Assembly: GCF_032854445.1 (NCBI RefSeq)
Contig: NC_088304.1
Span: 12,411,704-12,475,703 of the forward strand
DNA from: Liolophura sinensis
Taxonomy: Eukaryota; Mollusca; Polyplacophora; Chitonida; Chitonidae
Length of the DNA: 64,000 bases
Reading direction: 5' to 3'
Shown: positions 1 through 33,167 of the stretch, piece by piece
How the letters are laid out: each line of letters begins with the position of its first letter
How positions within the stretch are numbered: the first letter of the stretch is position 1
Notes under the pieces: generated by a model
What the model saw: only the letters and a program-made list of their open reading frames with translations
What the model was told of the DNA's origin: nothing
The model's database searches: none
Position numbers and translations under genes: made by a program

Positions 1-163
1 GTTTTGAAAATGCCTGAAACGTGTAACTTTAACGAACAGCTGGGAGTTGCTTTAAGAGGTTACTTTAGTTACTGATTATCAACAAAAGAGTTGGAAGATT
101 TGTTGGTAAAACGGTGCAAAACGTGACAAAATACTGTGTTTTTTCCCCCCTTTCTTTCTTACC
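1..163 (+). repeat. Direct repeat, left copy
   Basis: Nearly identical to 4351-4497 apart from a 12-nt indel and a few substitutions; starts GTTTTGAAAATGCCTGAAAC. The left copy is cut by the window edge, so the true length is unknown. Confidence 0.85.
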
Positions 164-275
164 TGATCATATATCCAACGTAGTGATCTAATTCAAAAGG
201 ATGAATATACAGCCCATTGTCCCGGGTTAAGCGGAATTGGACACAGTCCTCAAGCAGAGTGTCAAAGATTCTGCG
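155..275 (+). repeat. Dispersed repeat family U, partial copy
   Basis: Shares ATATATCCAACGT.G.GATCTAAT and TTAAGCGGAATT.GACACA with copies near 52.7, 54.7 and 59.9 kb. It lies between the direct repeat and the RT relic. Confidence 0.55.
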
Positions 276-284
276 TTTAGTGAA

Positions 285-795
285 ATCGTCACTCTAACAA
301 ATGCCACAAGGCGAGATATGTACACGCCATGAAAAGAGGACCTTTCGGTGGATTGCTGTTCAGGTAAGGGTAGTCTACAATGTCAAAATTGAAACCATTG
401 TTCTTGTAAAACCTGCAAGAGAAGAAACCGTATTGGTGTTTGCGCAAATATAGGTCCAGATAACATCTGGTGTGAGTCCAGCATCAGTAGAGTCCATTAA
501 TCTCAGCCAAGGTGGGTATACATCTTTCACAGCCTTTGAAATATATGGGTTGTTTAAAGAGAATAGATCGTCGCTTAGTGAATGAGAAAGATCGGACCTG
601 GTGAGGCTTACTCAATAATATTTTCTGTCTGTAGTCCTTTTCATAAGAGAACTGGTATACGTCAGCCATGAGGGGCATAACTTGTATCCATTGGAATACC
701 TATGCACTGTTCATAATCGGTTTCCTCCAAATTTCACATAGATGTTATTAATGAGAAATTCGAGCAACCCGATGAACATCGAAACATCCCATGAA
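285..795 (-). pseudogene. Reverse-transcriptase relic of a retroelement, several frameshifts
   Basis: Read on the minus strand in changing frames, this is an RT core. In order: EFLINNIYVKFGG, then CIGIPMD.., PLMADVYQFSYE, DDLFSLNNPYIS (the DD of the catalytic YxDD box, after a frameshift), VYPPW, and FNFDIVDYPYLNSNPP. These match, in order, the palm blocks of a retrotransposon RT group whose members carry a GTN.APLLADLF box and a YIDD box. At least three frame changes and later stops show it is dead. I cannot place it firmly: Penelope-like or a related clade is possible. Integrase, endonuclease and terminal repeats were not seen. Confidence 0.72.
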
Positions 796-907
796 TGGTA
801 ACCCTTGTATGTAGTGGAACTGAAGAAGGCTTTGTATAAAGCATTATAAACACCAAATAAATTACCTGTTCACAGCCCAGATTGTATACATTATTCCTTT
901 CTTCTGC

Positions 908-1005
908 TGGCCCGGTTTCCTCCCACCATAATGCTGACAGCCGTCGTATAAGTGAAATATTTTTGAGTACGGCGTAAAACACCAATCAAATAAATAAATA
1001 AATAT
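908..1005 (+). repeat. tRNA-SINE family A, 5'-truncated
   Basis: Body and tail only: CGGTTTCCTCCCACCATAAT through TACGGCGTAAAACACCAATC and (AAAT)n. Confidence 0.85.
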
Positions 1006-1339
1006 ACTTCTTCTGCAACTACAATGCAGGTCTGACTGGCCGTTTTCGGCGATCGAATCAGAATAGTATGTGTTTCGTTGGGCAAGCTGGGCGATCGTTT
1101 GTGAGATACAAGGTGAAAGAAGACAAATTATTCTCCTTCCTGAACCTCCGCTATAGAACTGCATGCCTCTTTCCAAACATAACGAGTTGATATAAATATT
1201 TGAGATATTTCTATTACTGACATGCTTAGTCAATACAATGTTTGTTTACTTCTGTATCTCATTTTAGTAGTGATTAGAGACGTGGTCATTCTTTTTTCAA
1301 TCATAGCGATCTCACTGATCGGTTTGGTGAAGCTGCCAA

Positions 1340-1660
1340 GCTCTCAACGAAATGTGATTGTATGTTAAATGTGATGACAACAGCATTCTGAGTAATTTTA
1401 GACTACTGACGTCTAATAAATTGCAATTAATATCACTGCATAATTTTCTGTCTAGTTCTACTTAAACCATGGGCGTGTAAATTGCTAATATTTATGCATT
1501 TACATGAACAGTTAGAATAAAACCCTGACTGAGATAAATTGACAAGAGGCCGTATTTCAGCGTTTACGTGTGACTATTTGCCAGCTACCACATTGTCGTC
1601 ACTGCTCTGATCCTTCTCTCTGTGCTGTACATCTTTAATTATATTCTAGACAGTGTACTT
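1340..1660 (+). repeat. Dispersed repeat family V, longest copy
   Basis: Segments of this stretch recur at 51950-52070 (TAAATGTGATGACA..CAGCATT) and 62455-62625 (TTTACATGAACAGTTAGA.., GAGGCCGTATTTCAGC, TGCTGTAC). No coding signal. Unclassified, probably a non-autonomous transposon. Confidence 0.6.
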
Positions 1661-1983
1661 ATGCGAGGGTCAGAAAACGGACAAGGTAGAGTTATCTGCC
1701 CTCTCTTAATGCGAGTAGGCATTCCTTTGGAAAAGTCTAATTACGAAAACATCATGAATCCTGATTTACAAATGAATTTCAAGCAATTTACAATCCAACA
1801 TACACTAGAATCGGGGATACCCGTTTGCCTCAGGCGATGGTGCATGCTACGCCGTTTGACGCTATGACCATTTAAATCTTTATTTTCAAGGAATTATTTC
1901 TACCGCCAAGAAAGATTCAACCACGCAGTATCATCTCTGTTGCACGTGTTCTCGAAAACAAAAACCCGAATTCACTAGTACGA

Positions 1984-2045
1984 CGACTGCCAGCATTATG
2001 GTCGGACGAAACCAGACAGAGCCACGACCATCTGCAGGTTGCGTC
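1984..2045 (-). repeat. tRNA-SINE family A fragment
   Basis: CAGCATTATGGTCGGACGAA and CCACGACCATCTGCAGGTTG match the inner part of family A in antisense. Confidence 0.65.
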
Positions 2046-2170
2046 TAAATCAAGTTGGTTCAAACGGTGAACGCTTTCGTTCGTTTCTGTGCCGGTAATA
2101 GGTCAGCAAAGAGATAGTTGACATGCGCTGTGGCGTAACTGTAGCCAAATCCCGCCCATAACGTCAACTG

Positions 2171-2271
2171 ATTTATGTATTTATTTGTGTTTTACGCCGT
2201 ACTCAAGAATATTTCACATATTCGACGGCGGCCATCATTATGGTGGGAGGAAACCGCGCAGAGCCCGGTGG
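2171..2271 (-). repeat. tRNA-SINE family A, tail half
   Basis: Antisense tail and body: TTTACGCCGTACTCAAGAAT, CGACGGCGGCC, GGTGGGAGGAAACC. Confidence 0.85.
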
Positions 2272-2399
2272 AATTAATGAAAACACTGAAAACTCAAGAA
2301 GAATTTGACCATTTTTTTTTTTATTATTCGTTTATGATACAGACCATATGAGCGAGTCAAGAGAAGAACACTACTATAGATTCAACTAACCTTCTCCTG

Positions 2400-4350
2400 G
2401 GGAAAGGGGGGGGGGGGTCAAAATAGCCCAGTATTACATTGGGTTAATTTATAAACCCGCCGGATCTAGGACTTCTCAGGTATCTACTACAGCTACCTGA
2501 TGGGTAGTCGTGTAGGTTGGTATAGTGGGTTCCCAGTGACTCCACAGGTGGCTTTGTCATACATCTTTATATGGTAATCACACACGTGTAGAGAGGGTAT
2601 TGGTTCAAACAAAATCCATAACTTACGGTGCAAGGGAAAAATAAGGCACGAGTTTTCAGTGTTTTAATATATATACGTTACATAGATAACCAAGCATTCG
2701 TACCTTCTAAGCAGATCTTTATGTTACGTTAACTTCTTCCTCAAACGAAAACCGTTGTTTGTTAAGTTTGCTTCTCATGCTCCTGCTTAACACAATTTTT
2801 CACGTTCTTTGTATTAAACATGAACTTAAAACAGCTTCCCAATTTTATCCCATGAAATTTTTCACCTTATTCTACTGTCGTACCTATTTTTTTGTCACGA
2901 GGCATCGAATGATCTTGTCTTTTTGGTCAGTAGAAGGTATTAAAACACATTCTGTAAATCATTTTTTCACTCTACTGGGCTTTTTCCATGGATAAAAAGA
3001 CAGAACATTTTCACTTTTCTTACGCAGGAACCTTAGTGTCACACTGGTCTTACATAATGCAATTAAGCCCTACTTTAGCATGGTCATCAGTTATATATGG
3101 CGTCTAAATAAGACAATACATAGAACAATATCACTGTTGGACATTCGTATCAATGCTTGCACCATACGCTTTGTTCATCCGATATATGCACTAAAGCCAT
3201 CCGTTACGTCCAGAAGAATTGCACACACAGTTTGAAATATTTATTTCAGTTGAATACAAAACGCTCACGAGTTACTACCCTTTATGACACCGTATTACGA
3301 ACAGAAGTATTTGGGGTTCCACGAATCGCAAGACAATCTCACATCGCGTCAGAAAACAACTTCAAGTTTTGTCGCGGCTTGGTCGTTCATTCCACACACT
3401 GCATCTCGCCGGTGACAACCAGAATTTTTAAATATATGCATATAATTATCGATATATAATGCTTTTAAAATATACAAATCCATGAAATTTAAACTAACCA
3501 AATGTTTGATTTTGTTTAATATACAAGTTCATCATTAAAACAGTGTTTGCCTCCATACGATCTGTTGACATCTTCGTTCAATCTAAATGGAAATAATACG
3601 GATATAGTTAAATACCGCACATATCCTTGGTTGTTCTCGTTTCAAATCCTACCACTGCCCTGCATAAATTTTACTGTTTTATTTTTCTCATTTTGTCTCA
3701 CTTGAGACAATTGTCGCGAGACATACGGATTTTCTTTTTTACTCATAAATGTGGATATCATGGAAAGCATTAGAATCTGGACGCTCAACCACACAAATAT
3801 GCATAAAATCATACTAACTGTGATGTAATGTTTTATTGTATATTATATCACCACCTTACTTCGGTTTCAGTACATAATGCACGAGACGTCCTGCTGTAGT
3901 TGCTGTGAACACACGGGTTATTGAGTAAAAGCCAGTTTACACGTACATTGTGTTTTTTTTTTCTATATACAGATAAACTCCACATTTTTAGTTCACTGCT
4001 GCCTTTTCTAGAGAATTATAGATTTATTCTTTCAGTCCTAGATTGACTAAAAACATGCTAGCCATGCTGAAGTAGACACCTTTGAAAGCTGCAGCAAGCG
4101 AATGTGAACAAAACAAAAAGTTGTCTTACCATGTGTGGTAGGGTGTATATAACAGATTTATACAGATGGAGTTCAGCGACTGCTCGGCTCGCCATACACT
4201 GTTATTTACAGGCACATATTTTAAAGTTTTTTTTTTCACACATATAAAACTTCTTTCGAAAAACATCAGCCTTTGCTCTGGAGGACCCAAAAATGAGTAC
4301 CGTATCCAATGACTGTACAAAGCATAAAAATGTGAAACGCTGTACGCCAT
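2400..4350. other. No gene recognised
   Basis: AT-rich DNA with a poly-G run at about 2405. Frames of 60-100 codons (for example 3157-3459) show no domain, no good start context and no splice-compatible partner. Confidence 0.5.
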
Positions 4351-4497
4351 GTTTTGAAAATGCCTGAAACGTGTAACTTTAACGAACAGCAGGGACGTTA
4401 CTTTCGTTACTGATTATCAACAAAAGAGTTGGAAGATTTGTTGGTAAAACGATGCAAAACATGACAAAATACTGTGTTTTTCCCCCCTTTCTTTCTA
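4351..4497 (+). repeat. Direct repeat, right copy
   Basis: Matches 1-163, same orientation, 4.35 kb away. Ends lack the TG..CA expected of LTRs. A local duplication or a dispersed element is as likely. Confidence 0.85.
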
Positions 4498-4499
4498 TT

Positions 4500-7263
4500 A
4501 TAGATATGGCAACAACCGTCATCCTGCAAGATGTGGCAACATAGTATGGGCACTTCCATCATGTCTGAATTGCAAAAAGATGGCAATGTTGCACTGATAG
4601 TGTGGATCAACATGGCAACAGTGGTTTAAAATAAACATCAGTGCAAGAGGGAAAAAAACATGACATCCAACCCATACATGAAGGCCACAAAATGGGATCT
4701 TCTGGCAGTCTTGAACCATCAGGAAAGAAGTCATCACTACTGAGGGCACTCAAAGGCGGATAAAAATTTAATTCAAGACCAGGTAATCTCATTCTCTTTT
4801 GAAGCTCTTGTCCTATTTGGTTATTTGTTTTTTGAGAAAAAAAAGACTGGCCATGTCTAAGACAGTGAAAGTCATGTCTAAGAGAAATGTGATGTGCTGA
4901 GCTCTATAAATCTGCTGAAAGCCATCTAGATGACCAGCTTCCGTTAAGTTCTAGCACTTGTAGTATAGTCCTTGGCTAACCTACATATAGTATAACATTC
5001 AAACAACATGTCAGGCACTAAATGAGTATATGCAAGGTGTAAAACAGTGACAGACACACACAAAAAAAAAGACATAAAGAGTCTCACTATACAAAATTCA
5101 ACTCCCCGGATGAATATTTACAGCATTTGTACCTAATTTCTAAGATTTGCATCATGTTACCATGACAACCTCATATAAAGCACAGTTTGCCAAGTTATTA
5201 CACAATGGCCGTTCAATTTTTGAGTTCAATTCATCTTTGAAGAACTTTATGGTTACTGTAACTAGTTCTAAAAAAAAAACCTGTGAGCAAAGGGTGATTA
5301 TAGTTTGCAAAGAGTTCTCATCTGTATCACTCAACGAAGTGTTTTCGCACTTGAAAAAGTATAAATGAATAGCAGTGTGCAGACACCACACCTATTATAG
5401 TCAATGCTGCATGCTTTCTTTACCATGTACCCTCAAGAAGATGGAACAAACAGCAAAGCATTCCATTCATAAAATAAAAAAAGCTGCCCATCAGTAAACA
5501 AATAAGCAATTTCACAGAAAATTACAGAAAGTTTAAATTCCCCAAAAAGTACAAAGGCTAATGATGCCCACAACCAATAAAGGAAGTGCAAGATTTATTT
5601 GATATAACTTCAGAAACTTTGTGAGGACTTTCCTGAATCGGTCAACTAGGAGTTCACAAATTGAAAGATTTTGAACTCAAGAAAACTGAGTTTTTTTTTT
5701 CTTCTTTTTTAGACAAATGCACGAAACCCACACAACTGTTACATGTAGGACACATTTGTCATGGTAAACATAAAACGGTCCCTTAAACGAACAGCATACC
5801 TGTTTATGTGTATATTTACCTTTATAGGTAAAAAAAAAAAAATAAAAAAAAAATAAGGAAAAATGTTACCAATATTTTCCAACTCCTATTAATAAGAGAT
5901 CTCAAACTGTCATTATGAAATAAGGAATGATGAAATCTACAAAAATACACACTATTCTAATAATAACAATTTAAAAAGAAAAAAAAAAAAGACATTTCAT
6001 GAAAATGACCGGACAATAATCAGCACCTTGTTGCGAGTACATACATAAAATTAGCATATACTTCTCATAATAGTGCAACTGAGTAAGCTACTGTACAGCA
6101 TTCAAATCAAACCAGCAGTGCCACAAGCCTTTAATTACTGCAATATAAAAAAATAGCTATTCACCTCTTGACATTACCATTTATTATGTGACAAAATAAA
6201 GCTAAAAGTCCAATTGCCGTTCCAGTATTACATGCAATTATACGTGTATGAATATAAGCTGAAGTTTATTCATTGTTAGCTTGATTACATGTGAGCTACT
6301 TGATATTTTATTCAGAAATGCTCTGTGGATAGCTTTGCCAACCACTATGGTTCTCCAGTATGGCAGTTTACAGAGCGGAGCTTAAGTAACAGGCCATGCT
6401 CAGCTTGATTCTTCAATGTACTAAGTACTCCAGCAATTGATCGGGAAACAAACTATATTCGCGAAGCAGATTTAACATTCAATAATCAGAATGTTAGTTT
6501 CCGTTACATGATGATGATTTATTATGTAGAGATATTCACCGCATATAAAAATGATCCTGTCAAGTCAAGATATGCAAGTCTAATTTGGAACCCAAGTCAG
6601 CCCCCTTGATGTGATGAAAAAAAAAAAAAAACCCGGGTGTTAAAACCATCTGTTTTGCAACAATGTAGCAAGTTTTAGCAAGATGTTAACTGTGTTCTGA
6701 TATATTCAATTTACATTTGGTTTGGTTATTGATTATTGTAATCAATGCAATCTGCATTAATTGTCAAAAAATACATCAATATCTGTCTTTGCAATTTACT
6801 GCAAATTCTCTGCAAACTGACTTTTTTTTTTTGGCAAAAGCTTCAAATTAAAAAAAATTTATGCATCCTATTGGTGTTGTATTACAAAAAAACATCCCTT
6901 TTTTAAAAAAACATTACACTTGAACATATCTTATCATTTATATATTTATATACATATATATGTATGTATAGTTATATATGGTAATATACAGGTATATGTC
7001 CATGGTGACTTTGCCCTCTCGGACACCATGAAAACTGGTCAAACTACGAGACGGGCAATTTCAAAAAGTCTTCACATTTCTCATCTCTACCTAAAATCTA
7101 CATCTACCGAAGGGAAGATCCAGTGTTACAAATACGAAATACAAATCATCATTTGTATGCAACGCCTTTTTTTTAGTTTATCACATGAATTTAAGATAGA
7201 GCCCATTCAGAAAAAGCCTTTTAGATGAGGGTGTCGAGAGGGGGAAGGGTCCAGCGATGGTGA
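4500..7263. other. Probable coronin exon-B 3' UTR and flank
   Basis: Very AT-rich with many homopolymer A/T runs. Several minus-strand AATAAA hexamers (for example 6518-6523, 6307-6312, 6265-6270) could end the exon-B transcript; I cannot choose. No coding signal. Confidence 0.4.
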
Positions 7264-28517
<21,254 letters not shown>

Positions 28518-28536
28518 TCATTTTTTTATATGTCTG

Positions 28537-28745
28537 ATTTGATTTGTTGTCAAGTCACAATATACAATTTTTTACCTGTATAATGGCAGTCAGTTTATTG
28601 GGCGGTGGAAACCGGAGTGCCTAGGATAAACAACCAACCCTGAGCAAGTTACTGATAAACTTTCCAACAGGTCACGTACAGATATGCACACAATATTGGT
28701 GAAAGACAAGTGGTCTCCAACAAAATCATTGTCATGCCATCTGTT
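28537..28745 (-). repeat. SINE-like family B2 (GGCGGTGGAAACCGGAGTGC type)
   Basis: Shares GG(C)GG.GGAAAC.GGAGT, AAGTTACTGA..., and GACAAGT..TC(T)CAACAAA with 35060-35215. Directly upstream of the coronin first coding exon. Confidence 0.6.
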
Positions 28746-30504
28746 TATTTCAAGCCACGTACATACTGAAATAATGAGCAACAATCAGAATGTATCAATG
28801 TCATTAATTAAAGTTGCAACAATATTTTTTCCTTTGTACAAAAGCTCATCAGTGGCAACAACAATAATGCTTTGGCACTTTGGTTATTGAACACTTACAA
28901 CTGAATTTGAAGTTTACACTTTGAATATACTCATGAGTTTGAATATAGTCATGAATTCACCGAGGGATAATTCCGCGCCCTGCCGATAAAGCTCTTGTTA
29001 ACTGATTTGAATGACTGGTGTTTTATCCAATAAAATATTTTACAGCTGTCAACCAGTTGTAAGGTAGAAAAGGGAAGTGTGAGTTTGGTGGGAGAGGGGG
29101 TATATTTAGCAGTGATAAATGGCCTTTATGAAAAGGGGGCACAACATTAATATGTTCTTTGTCTGACGATGACAATAAGCTTAGCTGTCATAACGACCCA
29201 AAGCGGAATAGTAGCCTACAGTTAATCCTGAACTGATAAGTCAGAAAGCCTCTCAAATGAAGGGACAACGAAGAGAGAAAACTGTGGGGTAAAGCTGAAC
29301 ATGAGAAAACACAGGGTATCACGGGTTGGGGGGCCGAAAGGGTGTGGCTGGTAAGTGGAGATCTAAGCAAAGGCCGTGGTAGGGGATGGGGGGGGGGGGG
29401 AGTTTATTGGAGAGTCAAAAATGGGAGGGGGCATCACACATTCGCCTGCCTTTGAATTTACGGAGATCTCTTTAAGCAGTTCTGCTGGAAAACAATTTCG
29501 TTCAATCGATTTTATGCGAAATTGTATGCAGACACAAACTAAATATGTCTACTGTCTTCACCCGGAAAAAGTTATCACAACAAAGTTCAGCGAGTTAGTC
29601 ACCGGTCGGTAAATCGACCAGCATCGGAAACCACTACCGATCAGCTTTTGATGATCTCCGACCATACAAAGAGTCAAAATCGGATCATACTTGATCCTGG
29701 AGTTAGCATACCTTTTACCGGAGGTTGGCAGCACTCATAAATTAACAAACAATTCCGCAAACGACAAGTTTCCGTTGGTTATGGGACGAGAAACAAAACC
29801 AAAACGTTTGTTACGCCCTCTCGCCACTTCCGAACGGAAAGCATGGATGCACATGCGCACTGGGACGTTTTCGTGAAATAGCGGGTCGTGTGCAGAAGAT
29901 GATTCAAAAGTAAAACTTCCAAAAATGGGCAGAGCATAAAAGGGGTAAATTTGGACTCCAGCGCAAAAACAACTGTTTCAAGAGTGCTAACTTGCCTGAC
30001 ATTGCCTACCACACACGACTTTGTACTAATTAAACCCCAAAACAGTAAATGATACTCTTAACAGGTCCATTTTAGCGGAGAACATGCCGTTTTAGGCCTA
30101 AGGGGGAACTACTCTTGCGGGAATGTTGCACATCGCGGTAGATCGAATTGTTCGCATTATGACCATGCGGTAGCCTACTTTAAGCACAATATCGCTTAAC
30201 TTGAGAGTCGTTTCCAGAGATAAGCCGCTTTGTGTATATTATGAAGCGAGACGGTATCCTGGGATTAAACCGTACACATATTCCCACATTTTCGCCGTAA
30301 AGCAGTGAGATATAGTACAGCACGTATATAGTCGACAGATCGTAGTCACGTCTATATATACAAGTGGATTACTTTTCCAACAGCAGGAATTTCAGTGGCG
30401 ACGGAATCGAGAGAAGGAGTGGTGGGTGGGGTATACTTAATGTGGAGATCTTAATGTTACATGTTTCATGTTTTTTGTCATCGCATGTGAAATATTTTCT
30501 TAAT
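28746..30504. other. Coronin upstream region, 5' UTR exon expected but not placed
   Basis: Contains a poly-G run (29388-29400) and a CpG-richer stretch at 29590-29880. A minus-strand TT|GTAAGTG near 28898 is one possible donor for the non-coding exon. Confidence 0.35.
29824..29860 (-). promoter_or_regulatory. Candidate coronin promoter elements (ETS-like and NRF1-like)
   Basis: On the minus strand this short CpG-richer stretch has CGGAAGTGG (ETS/GABP-like) and, just upstream, TGCGCATGTGC (close to an NRF1 palindrome). It lies about 1.35 kb upstream of the coronin ATG, where a non-coding first exon is required. No TATA box or defined first exon was recognised. This is inference from motifs only. 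Confidence 0.28.
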
Positions 30505-30735
30505 TATTTATTTGATTTTTTACGCCGTAATCTAGAATGTTTCACTTATACGACGACGGCCTAGCGTTATGGTGAGAGGACCATCCACAGGTTGCTGGCG
30601 ATTACCGGTACCCAATTACGGCCGGAGAGGAAGCCAGCATGAGATGGACTTGAACCCACATATACCGCATTCGTGGGAGTCTCGTGGGTCACTGTGTTGC
30701 GCTGGGCTGCTAGCCCCGCAGGCCACGGAGGCCCC
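30505..30735 (-). repeat. tRNA-SINE family A, with body deletion
   Basis: Tail, ACGACGGCC.AGCGTTATGG, then GACCATCCACAGGTTGCTGG and a full head. Confidence 0.88.
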
Positions 30736-31024
30736 TATATGTCAAATATTCATTGCGCTTTACAGGCAGTATAATCCAAAAACAAGATTGGCCACGTATA
30801 GAATTTACTGTTATTCTCGATCAATATGTGTGCAATTATAATAATTCCTGCATGCAATTTGAACTGTTTTATTTCCAGATGATTTTACCCCACAAACTTA
30901 ATATAATTATGTACCTCATTTTATATGGACATTTTGTTCTCGCCTGAAATAATGCATTGTTGTTATTAGATATATAATATATGCGTCATATATAAGTGTA
31001 TAATTAGTGTATATGGTCTTTCGA

Positions 31025-31270
31025 TCAGAGAATTCCCAAGTCTACACTGTTACATCGTTTTTCTGTCTTCATGCATGTGAAATACGTTCTCTCCACCAAA
31101 GAATTCCCAAGTCTACATCGTTTTTCTCTCTGCGTGCATGTTGAATATGTGCTCTCGGCTAAGCAGAAAATGACCAAGTTATGTAGACATTTTAACGCTG
31201 CTTTTTTTCTCTGCATGTAAAATATGCGCCCTCTTAAGTGCATACATCGCTTTCCTCTTACTTGTGAAAT
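31025..31270. repeat. Degenerate tandem repeat of roughly 60-65 bp
   Basis: GAATTCCCAAGTCTACA.. and CATCG(T)TTTTCTCTCTGC.. with GCATG(T).GAAATA.G recur three to four times with much drift. Confidence 0.6.
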
Positions 31271-31582
31271 ACGCGGTATCAGTTATAGTGAAATATTCTT
31301 GACTATACGGAGTTATATTTAACTCAAATAAATATAATTGAATATATATAGGCCTATTTTTAGAATAGAATCGGAACTGGATATGGCTATACACGTGCCT
31401 CAGTGGGAGTGGATTCGAACACACGGATCGCAATGTTTGTAATGGACCCGCATCTACATGCACAGGATCGGGGAAGGGAGGTCTTTCCGCCTGGTTTATA
31501 TGTGATAGTCGACGGGACTTCCTTCGTCACCTCCAACCCATGCATGCATGCGACAGCTATATAACTGAAGACAACTTCCGAG

Positions 31583-31782
31583 TAACTGAGTGAGTCCTTG
31601 GGGTTTAACGTCGCACTTAACAATTTTTCAGTCATATAATGACCAAGGAGTCCCTAGAGTGCGTGTAATGTGCCTCCTTATTGCAAGACGTATTTCCACT
31701 CCTCTTTTATATAGTGCTGGTTCACTGAGACGACTTACCCAAGGGAGGTAAGCTGCCCCACACCGATGCCCTTCTACATATA
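31583..31782 (+). repeat. Mollusc-type tRNA-SINE family B, 5' half
   Basis: GGGGTTTAACGTCGCACTTA, TTTTTCAGTCATATAATGAC and ...CTTACCCAAGGGAGGTAAG. Continues in kind with the copy at 41365-41575. Confidence 0.65.
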
Positions 31783-31850
31783 CGCGTGCAACTTTTTGCC
31801 CATGGTTTCTTCATATAAGTCGCCATCTTTAGATTTGGAAGAGAAAATCC
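31783..31850 (-). pseudogene. Decayed fragment of the cupin gene (N-terminal part)
   Basis: On the minus strand this matches the segment of the cupin gene at about 33395-33452, including the shared 11-mer GCAACTTTTTG (plus strand) and GCCATCTTTAG. Translation gives KDGDLYEETMGKKLHAYM against KDGVLSEESMRKKLRAQGYN in the intact gene. A stop follows soon after and no cupin motifs remain. It directly follows a SINE fragment. Best read as a partial duplicate that has decayed. Confidence 0.65.
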
Positions 31851-31980
31851 ATCTTTTAAGCCTGTATACATGCTTTACGAGTCGGAATACTTATTAAAGT
31901 GATCAACAGTGTACAATAACAGAGGACGTCATTTGGACATATTGTGAACGGGAGCTATATTTAATTATATAGATCCTCTC

Positions 31981-32138
31981 CGTGGGAAGGTCTGCCAGCA
32001 ACCTGCAGATGGACGTGGGTTTCCCCCACGCTCTGCCCCGTTTCCTCTTGCCATAATGCTGGCCGCCGTCGTATAAGTGAAAAATTCTTGAGTACGGCGT
32101 AAAACACCAATCAAATAAATAAATAAATAAATAAATAA
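31981..32138 (+). repeat. tRNA-SINE family A, headless
   Basis: GTGGGAAGGTCTGCCAGCAA through TACGGCGTAAAACACCAATC and (AAAT)5. Confidence 0.92.
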
Positions 32139-32747
32139 TTATATAGAGGTTTCCTGTTATAATGACAGATGGCAACATGTTTTATATTAGCATAACACAA
32201 AAGCATACAGAAACTCTGGAAAAAAAATACTGACGTTTCAATATTTTGACAATTTGTTGAAATATTGAAATGTAAAATATGCGACTTCTCAGTCTTTTTC
32301 GGAGTATCTGTGCTTTGTGCAATATGCTAAGCATACTGGTGGATCAACAAGTTTTCATGTGTTATCTCACCGTATACAAGAACGTATCATCATCGCCAGA
32401 GACAATATAGCTCGTCTGTGGCTGCCATATTGGTTATATAATATTTGATTTCAAATGGTCTGCGATCGGTTAATTAAACCGATGTATACTTCGACATTTA
32501 CATTATATATACGAGAACCTGAGTCTAAAAGTTGTAGATTGAAAAAATAATTTTTTTCCCTAATTTTTTCTTTCTGTGGAATTCACGGCCCTTAATTCCA
32601 TGACTCAGTATGCATCGTTCTCTCGGTTTCTTGCATCTTTCATAAATTTTTAAAATCTTTCTGGTTATGACACATTGTTCTCTGTTTACTCCTGCATAAT
32701 ATACCCGAGGAATATATCGGATTTAATCTGAAAATTATATCACAGTT

Positions 32748-32946
32748 GTCGCTGTGAGTTCAAGTCCAGCTCCTCTGGCTTCCTCTGCGGCTGTACGTGG
32801 GCAAGTTTGCCAGCAATCTGCTGATGGTCGTGGGTTTCCACCGGGCTCTGCCCGGTTTCCTCCCACCATAATGCTGGACGCTGTCGTATTAATGAAATAT
32901 TCTTAGGTACGGCATAAAACACCACTCAAATAAATAAATAAATAAA
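32748..32946 (+). repeat. tRNA-SINE family A, head partly lost
   Basis: Starts at GTCGCTGTGAGTTCAAGTCC; body and tail intact. About 220 nt downstream of the cupin stop. Confidence 0.92.
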
Positions 32947-33167
32947 AATAAAATAAGAAAAAGGTATATAGGTGGCCCACAGGATGTAGTAAGTGTATGT
33001 ACACATATGTTAAAAAAATCTCGTGTTAAAATACCAAACATTGTTATCATACAATTGTTTATACCTATGTTGACCGTTTCATATATGCATAATCGATTTT
33101 AGCAACAGTCGTCAATTTTAAATGTCATTCATTGGTGTACACTTGCTTTCATGTTGGGTTCCAGCTG

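Noticed and set aside
734-1233. Short minus-strand frames over the SINE at 908-1005
   Set aside because: Peptides such as [12 protein letters not shown] and PAHAGF recur wherever family A SINEs occur; they are translated SINE sequence. The same applies near 20.3, 22.0, 23.3, 25.0, 46.4, 52.1, 57.2 and 59.7 kb.
1-4497. Complete LTR retrotransposon
   Set aside because: The direct repeats lack TG..CA ends, and no primer-binding site, gag, protease or integrase was seen.
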